From the NCBI GenBank assembly GCA_023078685.1, contig JALGAS010000001.1, positions 1,302,001-1,366,000 of the forward strand: 64,000 nt of DNA, written 5' to 3'. This DNA comes from Neopestalotiopsis rosae. Taxonomy: Eukaryota; Ascomycota; Sordariomycetes; Amphisphaeriales; Sporocadaceae. Every line of letters starts with the position of its first letter. Position 1 is the stretch's first letter. Of the stretch, positions 10,538 to 21,669 are shown one piece after another. Below the pieces are notes generated by a model that did not search any database, was not told where the DNA came from, and saw nothing but the letters and a program-made list of their open reading frames with translations. The position numbers and the translations under genes were made by a program.

Positions 10538-11662
10538 ATGGATGCTCTGTTGCGCATCGCTCTGCTGAGACGGCAAGATGCCGGCGCCGAGGAGGAGCCC
10601 GCTACCGTCACTGTCGAGTGCGATTCTGGTAACGAGTTCGATGGTCGACTTGGCTTGCGCATTTCGGCAATCTTTGTCATCCTCGTTTCCTCGCTTCTGG
10701 GTGCCATCCTTCCCGTTGTGCTGGCTAGAAGCCGTCGCATCAATGTTCCGCCCATCACCTTCTTTGTCGCCAAGTACTTTGGTACCGGTGTCATTATCGC
10801 AACTTCGATCATGCACTTGCTCGTGCCTGCCTTTGATGCACTGAGCTCGCCTTGCCTCGAGGATCTTGAGATCTCTGCCTACCCATGGGCTGGTGGCATC
10901 TGCTTCATGACCATCATGGTCATGTTCCTGATCGAGGTCGTGATTAGTCACTACGACCTCTTCGGCTCTGGCCACAGCCACGGAGGTGAAGCTGTCGACC
11001 CCTCGCTGAACCTCCTCAAGAAGAGCTCGGATACCTCTATTCACGCAGCTACCCCGCCCCCTCAAGACCTCGAGGCTGGTGGCCACTCCAAGGAGCAGCC
11101 TGCCAGAACTGGTCTGCCTGGTGAAGATCACCTTGGACATTCCCGAGACCACACTGAGACCGAGGCCGCCTTTGCCGCACAGATGACTGCTCTCTTTGTT
11201 CTCGAGTTCGGTGTCATATTCCATTCCATCTTCATCGGTCTTACCCTGGCTGTTGCTGGCGATGAGTTCGTCGTTCTCTACATCGTCCTGGTCTTCCACC
11301 AGATGTTCGAGGGTCTCGGTTTGGGCTCCAGACTCGGCACGGCCACGTGGCCCAAGGGCAAGAGCTACATGCCATACCTTCTCGGCGCTCTCTATGCTCT
11401 CAGCACTCCCATTGCCATCGCCGCCGGTCTTGGAGTCCGCGAGACCTTGAAGCCTGGTTCCAACACCACACTGATCGTGAATGGTATCTTCGATTCCATC
11501 TCGGCTGGTATCCTGCTCTACACCGGTCTGGTGGAGCTGATGGCCCACGAGTTCCTCTTCTCGCCCGAAATGCAGAAGGCTGGACTGAAGATGAAGCTGT
11601 CGGCGCTTGGATGTGTATTCCTCGGTGGAGGACTCATGGCACTGCTCGCCGAGTGGGCATAA
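10538..11662 (+). CDS. ZIP-family zinc transporter, 374 aa
   Basis: An intronless 374-residue membrane protein of the ZIP (Zrt/Irt-like) family, which moves Zn2+ (or Fe2+) into the cytosol. Eight hydrophobic segments are visible, with a long cytosolic loop between III and IV containing metal-binding His residues (GSGHSHGGE, GHSKEQ, DHLGHSRDH). Segment IV carries EFGVIFHSIFIGL and segment V FHQMFEGLGLGSRL, the intramembrane metal-site signatures of the ZIPI group that includes yeast Zrt1/Zrt2. It ends GGGLMALLAEWA, typical of the family. The length matches Zrt1-type plasma-membrane transporters (about 370). A plasma-membrane location and zinc-starvation control are inferred from relatives; no Zap1-type site was identified. 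Confidence 0.93.
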   Translation: MDALLRIALLRRQDAGAEEEPATVTVECDSGNEFDGRLGLRISAIFVILVSSLLGAILPVVLARSRRINVPPITFFVAKYFGTGVIIATSIMHLLVPAFDALSSPCLEDLEISAYPWAGGICFMTIMVMFLIEVVISHYDLFGSGHSHGGEAVDPSLNLLKKSSDTSIHAATPPPQDLEAGGHSKEQPARTGLPGEDHLGHSRDHTETEAAFAAQMTALFVLEFGVIFHSIFIGLTLAVAGDEFVVLYIVLVFHQMFEGLGLGSRLGTATWPKGKSYMPYLLGALYALSTPIAIAAGLGVRETLKPGSNTTLIVNGIFDSISAGILLYTGLVELMAHEFLFSPEMQKAGLKMKLSALGCVFLGGGLMALLAEWA

Positions 11663-13071
11663 GTGCGAATGAGGAGATAGTGTATACTTTGACATTCATG
11701 TACATGGCATGGGACAGCGGCGTAAAAGAAAAGTTCAACGGTACTTGGTTTTGATTTAAAGAAAGACTCATGTGGTCGACTCATTCAGCCGGCGCAAGGC
11801 GTTTCCGGCATCTCGGTAGAGGGCAAGGAGGACATCTCTTTTCAGGTCTTCCAGGTCTAGTTAATTGATACCCCGTATTGATTTATTGCGGCAAAGTTTC
11901 TGTGCAACTTTATCCGATCTCAAAAGTGATGCTATTCGATGAATGTAACGTGATGTAAAGACAATTGAGAAAGCCGGACAAGCTGAAGTTGAAATGAGGG
12001 GCACCGCACACACCAGGTTATAAGCAGTGTGCTAGGGGGACGGCTGGGTACTACTTTTTCCTCTTCCCGCTTTACTGGCTGGGTAAGCTTTGACAATCAG
12101 GACAACAGCCAGTTGTCACAGTAATTCACCCTGGACTTGAGGCTGTCATGATTTCGTGCAGCTGGACTGGGCCACGGTTTTGGATACTATCTGGAGTGAT
12201 GACATACTTTTCAGTCATTCAACTATTTGCTGCGGCTTTGCTTTTCTTGCTGCGATACTGCGAAGATTTACTCGTGAATTTTTGATAAATAGAAACAAGA
12301 GGAGTCACGACTAATCACATATCCTGGTATCCACATCTCGATTTCCTGCGAAAAATGAATGCTTCCCAAGTCTTGGGTTTGGCGCCTGTGGATCGAACGA
12401 GGTTTATGTCCACCAGAGCTCGTGTGGTCAGGGATGCCTCCTGGAGACATGAATTCCTTGCCCTTTGGTGTTAAATCGCCCATAGTATCCCAGAGAAGTT
12501 TGCCTACAAAAGTGACGCATCGTCAAACATTTGCACTGCCGAAGAACATCTGGTGTATTGTGAGCAGATCTTTTAGGAGCAACCTTCAACTCTACCATGT
12601 TGCCGCGTGATTGCCAAGTAGTCATGATGAAGACAGGACTCTCTGCTGAGAGTCTAGATGACCAGAAATGACAGTCCTATTGTTTCTTGCATTCAAGCGA
12701 AAGGCAGACGATCGACGGAGGCATAGATACGTCAAGATAGTCTCAGTCAAGTCGTGCTTAGACACCCCCGGCATGGCTACGATAACATGTTCGAAGGACC
12801 ACTCTCATTTTACTGAAAAGTTCCTATCATAGAGGAGTACAGGAATAGCTTCCAACCGGTATGTACAGGTTACCATCATCATCACGATTGGCCGGACACT
12901 GTCGGTGCGCAAAGCATCATCTCATGGTGTTCAGGAAGCCTCATGAATTGGTCAATCAGAATGTCAAAGCCATTTTCAGACGCCGAACCCTATGCTGTAA
13001 CCTGAACCCAAGCCATATTTCCCCTGTGGTGCCGTATCGGATATCATTACTCTTGTGGAAGAAAAGCACAT
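11663..13071. other. intergenic between convergent genes
   Basis: This holds the 3' regions of the zinc transporter (plus) and S19 (minus) genes. The short open frames around 12268-12625 overlap on both strands and have no recognisable features. Nothing else is supported. Confidence 0.5.
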
Positions 13072-13933
13072 TTACTCGTCATCCTCCTCCTCTTCCTCCT
13101 CCTCGACAACGGTCTGGGCGATACGGTCCAGATCACGCTGGCCGGACTGGGTGATGCGGCGGCCACCCTTCTCCTCGTCCTGCTCAAGGACACCGATCTT
13201 CTCAAGGGACTGGAAGATCTTGCGGTCAACGCTGCCAGAGGCATCGACGTCTAGGATTGCGTTAGCATGCATCTTCTTGAGACGGCGATAAAGACACGCC
13301 CGGTTTTCTTCAAGAGGCAAACTTACGGTGGCTGGGGCGGACACCACGGTTCTTGGCGGTACCGTGGACGCGGCGGAGACGGCCAACACCGACGGTCTTG
13401 CGCATGTAGACGTGGCGGGCGACAGAGGCGGCGCGAACGTAGTACCAGTCAACGTTCTGGGGAGGAAGCTCGCGGGAAGGACCGGTCTTCACGGTGTCGA
13501 CCCAACCTAAGCGGAGCAGTCAGCATAAAAAACGTCGATTGTCGTGATTGACGCATAACGAGGGGCTGTTGGAAATCGCGAATGCCAACATCGTTTGCAA
13601 AAGACAGAGAAGCTACTTACCGGGGATGGGCAGCTTTCCCTGACGCTTCAAGAAGCTGGCGTAAGCCTCGATGAACTTCTGAGCCTGCAATCACAAACCA
13701 CATATCAGCATGATTCCGTCACAAGAGTCTTTCGACCCCTCGCGCCTGCTCCATATGTGTATTCTCTGCGATGACCCATTTCGAGGTCGCCCAAGTCTTT
13801 TGTGCTTTGGTATGTTTATCGCTCGATCTTTTTCTTGATCGCTTTTTTTTTTGGAGGCCGGCTCTCAGGGGTCGATGGAGAGTCTGATGATGGCACCTAC
13901 ATCGACATCGCGGACAGAAATGCCTCCAGTCAT
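13072..13933 (-). CDS. rps19: 40S ribosomal protein S19 (eS19)
   Basis: Four exons on the minus strand: 13901..13933, 13621..13684, 13327..13506 and 13072..13250, giving 151 residues. The joined protein starts MTGGISVRDVDAQKFIEAY and contains the S19 blocks LKRQGKLPIPGWVDTVKTG, DWYYVRAASVARHVY and RRITQSGQRDLDRIAQ, ending in an acidic EEEEEEEDDE tail. It is a structural component of the 40S head, needed for small-subunit maturation. All introns have GTAAGT or GTAGGT donors; intron 3 has a clear CTAAC branch point. A first exon of only 11 codons and several introns near the 5' end is the usual layout of ribosomal-protein genes in this group. Confidence 0.95.
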
Positions 13934-14986
13934 TTTGGCGGTATTGATTTGGGTTGGTTTGACGTGGGGAAAATGACTGTGGTTTGCTGGGTTGGGCGTT
14001 GGGCGTGTGGTGTTCAGAGGATCGAGGCCGGGCTGAAGTTCGCAAACGCTACTATCTTGGAGATTTTCGGTGGATGCGTTTTGCTTGGCTTAAGGGTTTT
14101 CGTGCCCTCTGAAATTTCGTGGGGCTTAAGAGCGGTGCACGGACCCCTCTAGCCACAATCCACTTATCTTATCGCAGTACCCACTCTGCCGTTGGCGTGC
14201 TGCCGTGAACGACCAGACACTAAGGTTAGTGCGGCAGGCTTTCTAGGACAAGAAGCACTGGGATTTGAAATACCATCAGATCGTCCATGTTATCTTGCAG
14301 CCATAATCCGACAGAGAGAATACCACCCGTGCACTCGAATCAATGAAAGAATTCAGAATTTCGGAAGCTAGAGTATGTACAAAGACAATGCAACCCGAAG
14401 ACGGTCGGTAAAGTTTACTCAACGGACTTACTTCTCTTGACCGCGACATTGGCACAGCATACTATCATATCGATTCGAAACAGTCCCTCAAAGCCTATGC
14501 TTTGCGCCTGACTTTCGCGATGGATATTTAGGTACACACTTGCAATGAGACTTCAACTATATGACCGCATCAGGGTTGATAGACTGCCAATTCTCATACT
14601 TGATATGTGAAACAGGTTGAATCAGGCACAAAATCATCATATACCATTCTATCGCGTTGTTGCACTAATAGAATGTACACCAACGCTGCATGGCACATAC
14701 TTTACTAGACCTGAGTCGAACTTAAGTGACTAAGGACCTTGAGGGCTTGTATGTCTGGGATATTCCAATCTCGATGTTATCGAAAACTCATCTTAAAAGC
14801 CATTCAACATCTATCCTTATATCTTACAGTAGACAATGTCATCTCAGGACTATGAAATACAATTGATCGCACCCTCGAAATGCGGGGCCTTCGTGGTGGG
14901 TCTCGAAAGCTATTGCAACTTAGTTTTATAGTTAGCATTAGTCTACCAGTTTTCAACAGCCAATGAGCAAGCCCAACCGGCGCAGA
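13934..14986. other. intergenic, S19 promoter and tRNA 5' flank
   Basis: This contains the S19 promoter on the minus strand. From about 14160 it becomes AT-richer up to the tRNA gene. No coding signal was seen. Confidence 0.5.
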
Positions 14987-15088
14987 GATGTTGTAGTATA
15001 GTGGTCAGTACATCACGTTGTGGTGTGAGCAATCACCTACAACCACGGCATCTCCGTGAAGACCCCGGTTCGATTCCGGGCAACGTCA
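14987..15088 (+). tRNA. tRNA-His(GTG) with 30-nt intron
   Basis: The acceptor stem GATGTTG pairs with CAACGTC (15081-15087), with A73 at 15088. The D arm GTAT/GTAC, the anticodon stem TCACG/CGTGA and the T arm CCCGG TTCGATT CCGGG are all intact. The anticodon GTG is at 15020-15022 in the loop TTGTGGC. A 30-nt intron (15024..15053) sits after position 37, the canonical place. It contains an ACCAC stretch able to pair with the anticodon region, as pre-tRNA introns do. The mature RNA is 72 nt; G-1 is not encoded and must be added by Thg1. The body closely resembles yeast tRNA-His, including the D-arm run TAGTATAGTGGT. Confidence 0.95.
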
Positions 15089-15922
15089 TTTCTTTTGCAA
15101 CTTTTTTACATATCTATCCAAATGACATCCTATTCAGACAGACGTTTTTATTGTTTGGTATATCTGCATTTCATGTTGCCTTGATCCTGCTTTCCATTTG
15201 TAATTTTCATTTTCATGGTCTTAAATACGGTATGCCCATTAATTATCTAGCACTTATAATTCCTTACGGTTGGGCAACATTTTCCGATGCTTCACTGTTA
15301 TGGTCACTACAATACGACGATAACGCCGACATTATATATGCGCTATTGGCAAGATATATAAGACATACGGTTTCATTGTTTCTCATCTTTATTAAACAAG
15401 TCTCTCGCATCTCCGACGGATTAGTCTCGGATCGCCGCAATCTCCACGGGATTAAGCAGTATGGCAGCTCGATTGCAAATCCCGTTTCGCCAATGTTCGG
15501 CACTAATGCCAGGTCCCAGGGAAAGGAGATTTGCCGCTAATTTTCTAGCGCTGTGATACGCCGCGTGTATATCGCCAAGAAGCATACCACTCAAGAGCCC
15601 GGGACGAGCCCACGTGCGCACAGTCAAAGTATACCATGCGCATAGTAACACTGACCCCCCGGACATGGCTCGCATGGTGCTTTGGGTGGTAGTAAGCACG
15701 TGGACAACAGCAGTGCGGTTGCATCGCCCACAGTCAACAGCACCCCTGGCGATGGCGCTCAATAGCATTGAATGGCAGATTGACAGCTAACCATTATGGG
15801 TGACGGGGTATGCAGTATAAGTATCGCCGCAATCCTTGCGAACAAGAGAACAAGTATGTGGTCGGGTTGAGCGAGCATTCAAACTGGTCGCGTGCGCTCA
15901 TTTTCCAAGCAAAACCGTCGGA
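15089..15922. other. intergenic, AT-rich first half
   Basis: The first 350 bp after the tRNA are markedly AT-rich compared with their surroundings, then composition returns to normal up to the phytase gene. No terminal repeats or transposon genes were found. Confidence 0.45.
15093..15096 (+). terminator. RNA polymerase III terminator
   Basis: A TTTT run lies 5 nt after the tRNA-His 3' end, and a backup T6 run lies at 15102-15107. Confidence 0.75.
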
Positions 15923-17370
15923 ATGACTTCAAAACTCTACACCGTCGCTGGACTGGCGTCGCTGATCTCTGGCACGTAAGTCGGTAATCTCTCCAGGCAG
16001 AACTTTGTAGACAATGACAAAACTAACAGCCATACAGACATGCAGCATGCGCCAGTAAATGCGATTCAGTTGAGGCAGGATACCAATGCAGCCCAGAAAT
16101 ATCGCAGAACTGGGGACAATATTCGCCTTACTTTACAGTACCTTCAGACATAGATGCCAGCGTCCCCGATACATGTCAGATCACATTCGTGCAGATGCTG
16201 TCTCGTCACGGCGCACGTGATCCTACGGCCAGCAAGACTGCAAAGTACAATGCCACCATCCAGTCCATTCAGTCCTCGACAACATCCTACGGTTCTGGCT
16301 ATGAGTTTATCGCCGACTACGAGTACACGTTGGGCGCTGATCAGCTCACCACCTTTGGTCAGCAGGAGCTCGTCAATGCTGGCATGAAGTTCTACCAAAG
16401 ATACGAACAATTGACTCGTAATACAACACCTTGGTTCCGATCGTCCGGAGAGGAGAGAGTGGTCGAGTCCGCTTTGAACTGGACACAAGGATTCCACCAA
16501 GCGCGTCTGGCTGCTGGGGGAAGTACCTCGGACGGGTACCCCTGGGATATCCTGACCATCTCCGAGGATGCAGGTGTCAACAACACACTTAGTCACAGCT
16601 TGTGCACTGCCTTTGAGGACGGCCCAGACAGTGAGATCAAGGACGATGCTCGCGCAGAGTGGACGGCCGTGTTTCTGCCCAACATCACGGCACGCTTGAA
16701 CGCAAACCTGGTCGGGGCCAACGTCACAGCCGATCAGACCATCTACATAATGGATCTCTGCCCCTTCAACACGGTCGCCAACGCGGCGGGCAACATCTCC
16801 GAGTGGTGCTCACTCTTCACGACCGAGGAGTGGGAGCAGTACGGCTACTACAACACGCTGGACAAGTATTACGGCTACGGCTACGGCAACCCCCTCGGCC
16901 CGACCCAGGGCGTCGGCTTCACCAACGAGCTGATCGCGCGCCTGACCAACGCCAGCGTGCAGGACCACACGAGCACCAACACCACCCTGGACGGCTCCGC
17001 GGCCACCTTCCTGCTGGGCCTGCCCATGTACGCCGACTTTTCGCACGACAATGACATGACGACCATTTTCAGCGCCATGGGCCTGCTCAACGCCACCACG
17101 ACCCCGCTCTCCAACGTCACGGTCGAGACAGCGGCCGAGACCAACGGCTTCAGCGCCAGCTGGCTCGTACCGTTCGCCGCCAGGATGTACGTCGAAAAGA
17201 TGACGTGCGCCGGCGCTGACGAGGAGCTCGTCCGCGTCCTGGTCAATGACCGCGTCATGCCGCTCGAGACGTGCGGCGCCGACGAGCTGGGCCGCTGCGG
17301 GCTGGATGCGTTTGTTTCCAGCCTGACCTTTGCTCAGAGTGGCGGGTTCTGGGATCAGTGCTTTGTATGA
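15923..17370 (+). CDS. secreted 3-phytase / histidine acid phosphatase
   Basis: Two exons, 15923..15975 and 16038..17370, encode 461 residues. A signal peptide (MTSKLYTVAGLASLISGTHA) is split by the intron, as in Aspergillus phyA-type genes. The catalytic motif RHGARDP is at about residues 72-78; His73 is the phosphorylated nucleophile of the family. The proton-donor His-Asp pair is in YADFSHDND (about 354-355). Several N-x-S/T sites and many cysteines fit a secreted glycoprotein. The enzyme hydrolyses phytate or other organic phosphates outside the cell. The length matches fungal PhyA (about 467). Asp replaces the usual Tyr in RHGARYP, so substrate preference could differ. The 3' half is clearly more GC-rich than the 5' half. 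Confidence 0.9.
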
Positions 17371-18001
17371 AAGTTTGGGAAAAAAAAAAAAAAAAAAAAA
17401 AAAAGGTTCACATCACATAGAAATTATATATATTCACTATATGTATATTCACTGTTCAATAAAAGTTAATGGTTAATTATTTGAAGTTTCTTCTATTGTA
17501 TGTCAAAATTGAAGCCTCCACTACATCGTTGCATATCCCCCGAGCCGCGCAGTGTGGCTCCGGCTTGGAGTGTCCAAGTATCGTCAAAGCTCGAATGCAA
17601 TCTAATCAAGAAGAGCTCTTGATATCCCCTAGACGATTGATAGTCCTGGACAGACCTGGTCGTATGACCTGTGCGATCGTCGAGCATTTCTTGTATAGCG
17701 CGTCACCTGCAAGAAAGCAGCGAAACCGGGAACGCTTCTGCTGTCGTCGACTTCATTCGTTCCCAATCTTCATAGTGCGACCTGGCCAGATGAGTTTCGT
17801 TCCATGTTCCTTCCTTGATGGCGGGAGTTGTGTTGTGGAAACTGTCGCATAAGCTGTGTGGAATTTGCTGTTGTGTGCATGCTCCTGAAATGAAAGCAAT
17901 ACCCAATCATGATACTAATAAAGGAGACGCCATGCTGATCATTTGTCACCGATCGTGTGACATGTGAGATGTTGCGCCCGCCATGGGGGAGAAGGCGGCT
18001 T
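17371..18001. other. intergenic between convergent genes
   Basis: 3' regions of phytase (plus) and thioredoxin (minus). Apart from the A25 tract nothing is recognised. Confidence 0.5.
17380..17404 (+). repeat. A25 homopolymer after phytase stop
   Basis: An uninterrupted run of 25 A begins 9 bp downstream of the phytase stop codon, followed by AT-rich sequence. Confidence 0.9.
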
Positions 18002-18385
18002 TTATGCCTTTCCAGCCTCGGCCGCCCTCTTCTGCGCCAGACCGCCCAGCTTCTCGGCAGCGGCCATCAGGGTCCGCGGGTCGGCGCCCTGGACCTTGGC
18101 CTGGCCGTGGACGGCGACCTGCTTGCCCTCCTTGAAGAACATGAAGGTGGGCATGGCCGTGATGCCGTAGGCGCGGGCGACGTCCTGGGCGTGGTCCACG
18201 TTGACCTTGGCGAACGCGAGCTGGCCGGGCACGCTGTGCTGCTCAGCCAGCTTCTGCCAGATGGGCGCAATCTGCTTGCACGGCGGGCACCAGTCGGCGA
18301 AGAAGTCGACAGCGACGTAGGTGGTGCTGGCAAAGAGGGCCTGAAGCTCGGGCAGCGATGAGGGGTGCTTGACCTTGTCCGCCAT
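18002..18385 (-). CDS. thioredoxin with CPPC active site, 127 aa
   Basis: A single-exon 127-residue thioredoxin. The fold signature is complete: VAVDFFADWCPPCK with the redox cysteines at 33 and 36, the central FAKVNVD strand, and cis-Pro79 in ITAMPTF followed by FFKEGKQV. It is a small dithiol-disulfide oxidoreductase, presumably reduced by thioredoxin reductase in the cytosol; no targeting sequence is visible. The dipeptide between the cysteines is Pro-Pro instead of the classical Gly-Pro, and the protein ends in a short basic/Ala extension (QKRAAEAGKA). The start at 18385 gives MADKVKHPSS, a normal thioredoxin N terminus. Confidence 0.92.
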   Translation of the reverse strand: MADKVKHPSSLPELQALFASTTYVAVDFFADWCPPCKQIAPIWQKLAEQHSVPGQLAFAKVNVDHAQDVARAYGITAMPTFMFFKEGKQVAVHGQAKVQGADPRTLMAAAEKLGGLAQKRAAEAGKA

Positions 18386-21300
18386 TTTGCCTTGCTCTCA
18401 CTTCCCAATAAGTTGCAGTGTTTGAAAGCTGTTTCCCGAGTTACGTCGAATGTATTCCCTTTGCGTGAACGAGAAGACTGAAATTTGTGAACGTTTGATT
18501 GATGACTATGAGATATGAAAATCGGGGCGGAGAGACATGACTCCAAATAGCCTCTCGAGGGGCAATTCGATGACTGACGATGAATTTCGCTGAGGCTGAC
18601 TAAAGGAAACACTATGCCAATTGTGGCGGTGCTGGTTTATGATCAGAATGGAATGTGGTGTGGCGCCACGGTCAGGAAGATCTAGGTCTTTCCAGATGCC
18701 AGTAAAAGCCCATCTTCATTTTGTGATTGCAAATCGTCTCAGAATCATGTTTTTGGCATTTTTGAGATGACGAATCACGCCCAGCAGGTCTCCAAGCCAG
18801 GAAATGCCATGTAAGACGTGACTGATCAAAAGTGCATGCTATCTTTCAAGATGCACCACCCACGGCTTCAGACGAATGCCATAGGTTGTCACAAGTCTTG
18901 GTTCTTCCTCAGTGCCCAAATCAGTCTGACCTTTACAAACATTCGTTGACCTGACAGTATTATTCATTTTGGCTGCTGACAGTGAAGCCATCATCAAGAG
19001 CCGCAACACGGCGGTTATCCGGCAAGTGCCTAGTTTCTCGTCGAGTTTGATGCTTGAAGATGAAGCGCTTCAGGGTCACGCGACAGGCATAGGTACGTGC
19101 ATCCATCATGCATGCAAACGGACGGCTACTGCCGAATAGCCTCATCGCTTCAGTGAATTGAATCTCTGGAGTGGTTCATGGGCGACACAGGACCTTGTAT
19201 GTTTTTCACTCCCGCCCTTGACGGCAGCCACTTACACTAAGCCAAGCAAAAGCCAAGCCAACCCGGCAATCAACGAAGCCGTCCCCAGCATGTTGCCATT
19301 GCTACCTTATACACAGCTTTGACTAGGTTGCGAGACCCGGGAATTCTCCTCCCTTTCTTCGCAGGCGAGTTTTTGTTCACGAGACGCACAGAAACAGAGA
19401 AAAGGACAAGCCTCGCTTTCCAAGGAGGAGGATGATGTGCTGCCAAGAACTGAGTTGATTCAACCATGGGCAAGGCCTTGTTGAGCCTGTGCGGTTCATA
19501 TCTGCGGGAGATCTCGAGACGCCCGTGAGCTGCACTGGGTTTCTGCCGTATTTCCGAAAGATCTTTAAACCCCCCTTCGGAGGTCCCTTTGGGCCATGGA
19601 ACATGCTAAGCGCTTTTTCGGCAATTTTTGAGAACAAACTCTTGCTGGATTTCTGGTGAGAATCCTGTTCAAGATCGACCGCCCACCATAGCGCCTAGCC
19701 CCGTGCGCATCTACACCGGGAATCTGCCTTGGGGGGTGACAGGGACCTTAACGCTAAACTGCAAGTCGAAACCCGCCCTGGGAGCTACGGGTTATACGAG
19801 TCTCAGTGTTCATCCACCTGACTTTCTAGCGCATCGATGCTATGCCAACCTTGACCTCTCTAACCTAGAGCCTCATTTGTTTACATACACATTTTCTCCT
19901 GACGTCCAGTCCACTCTTTGCTTCAAAATTTCAAGCTGTCATCTCTCATTACAAGTCCGATCATGAAGCACTCGTGAGGAGAATTGAGCTCAGGCCATGT
20001 GTTCAGAGTCAGGAAATCTGTCCATCTGCCCAGATTCGCAAAAGATGCCAACAGCCGCCTCCAAATCGTTCACGTCTACTTCGTACATAGGATGGTGATG
20101 TTACCAGTAGCAGGAAGGCATTGAAATTTGTTGTTTCTTCGGAACATACGCCGTGCTCGAAATGGACAAACTTGTATGATGTTCCGGATACACGGCTGGG
20201 TAGAAGGTAAACACTGCTTGATTCTCTGCGATTATTGGCGGTCTATTCAGCAAGAGGATCTGTACATGTAGTCTATTGTCCTCTTCGCACATTCAATGGC
20301 TCGAATGGGGTGCCGAATCCTTGGAGAAGGAGGCTCTTTTCGTTCGAGTGCCCGACAGCAGCAGGGGCCAGGTTTCCAGCAATCGGACCTGGGGTCAAGA
20401 CAGGGGCACTGCCGGTATAGCGCCGCTTGCTGCCGGCCTGCAGCGATGAAACCCTTGGCCCGCCCACTACCCCGGCGCTGAGACAATTGATCCTGGTCAG
20501 CTCTGTCTCACGCTCGACGACATGTCATGCAAGACACGCACAGGTCGCAGGCTGTGGTGGACGGACTGAACGATTTCACCGCGTAACCACTATGCCCAAG
20601 CCTCTACCGCAGCAACACACTGCCAGCGCAAGTCAGTCCGTTCCGAGACCATTCCGTAGTGGCACTCCCTCTTTCTTTCAAGCCTTCAATGGATTGACTG
20701 CTGGTGACTTCCCTGGGTCTGGGCAGTAAACCCTGGCCTACACGCACTCGGACCCTCATCTAAGTCACACCTCTCGCGGGGCAGATCTCCAACGGCGCTA
20801 CACTACCTAATATGCCTAGTGTATAGAGTGGCCCAACGTTCAAGTCTGGACGGACGGACCCAACTGGACGAGAGCCGCAACCTGCAGGTAGGTAACCTAG
20901 GTATCTACATAGTATCTAATTCGTTGCCCGGAGGCAGCACGGCAGAAAGAGATACTCTCGCCTTCTGCCGTTCCAATGCCCCGTGGTCCTGATCAAGACG
21001 TAGAGAGGCATTTGGCTGCTGTCTCTTCTTCTCCAGGAATAACAACAAACCTTTCTGGAACAAGTTACATTGGACGAACTTGATTCTTCTATGCAGACAG
21101 CGGCAAACGCATCGCTACATGTCCAACACCAGGTACAAGGCCGAGGGGAACATGGATCCTTTCTGAATATCGTGGCATGCACCCCCGGTCCCAGCTTGCC
21201 TCGGAGGCATTGCTACACAGACTCCTTGGGAAGGTGGCTCTCGAGGTGCACGGTCTTGAAGTCAAGGCCTGGCCCCTTGTTGCAGACTGCGTAGGTTGAT

Positions 21301-21669
21301 TTCATGCTCTCCAAAGCTTCTGGCCGGGGATTTGGCAGAGATCATTACCACTTCTGTTACTCGGTCCCCTACCCTCTTTTCTCCCACTTCCCTTCCTCTC
21401 CCACACCCTTACTCATCCTTTCCGTTCTATTCTTCCAAGGCAGGCCTTCATTGTTCTGCTTTTTTCTCTCAATCCACATTAAACTCTGGGCTGGTCTCAA
21501 TTCTGCAACAGTACTCCTATTCGGCCCGCCTTTAACAGGTTTTACGGCATTCTCTACTTTTAATATTATACGCAGGCGTTCAAGATCAGATATCCTCAGC
21601 TTTTGGTCATGTTTAGGGAACACTAAACGGCAACTCCATTGAAAGCGTTGCGGCGCATGTGGCCACGGC
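18386..21669. other. 3.3 kb gene-poor region
   Basis: No domain-bearing frame was found on either strand. Pyrimidine-rich sequence from about 21350 to 21480 looks like the 5' leader of the membrane-protein gene that follows. Otherwise nothing specific is seen. Confidence 0.45.

Noticed and set aside
10469..11695. 408-codon open frame antisense to the zinc transporter
   Set aside because: Complement of a GC-biased coding exon; the plus strand carries unmistakable ZIP motifs and the antisense product has no features.
15001..15540. 179-codon frame running out of the tRNA gene
   Set aside because: It starts inside tRNA-His and runs through AT-rich intergenic DNA; no domain, no codon signal.
15923..17404. 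phytase as a retro-transposed copy
   Set aside because: The A25 tail is suggestive, but the gene retains a normal intron in the signal-peptide region.
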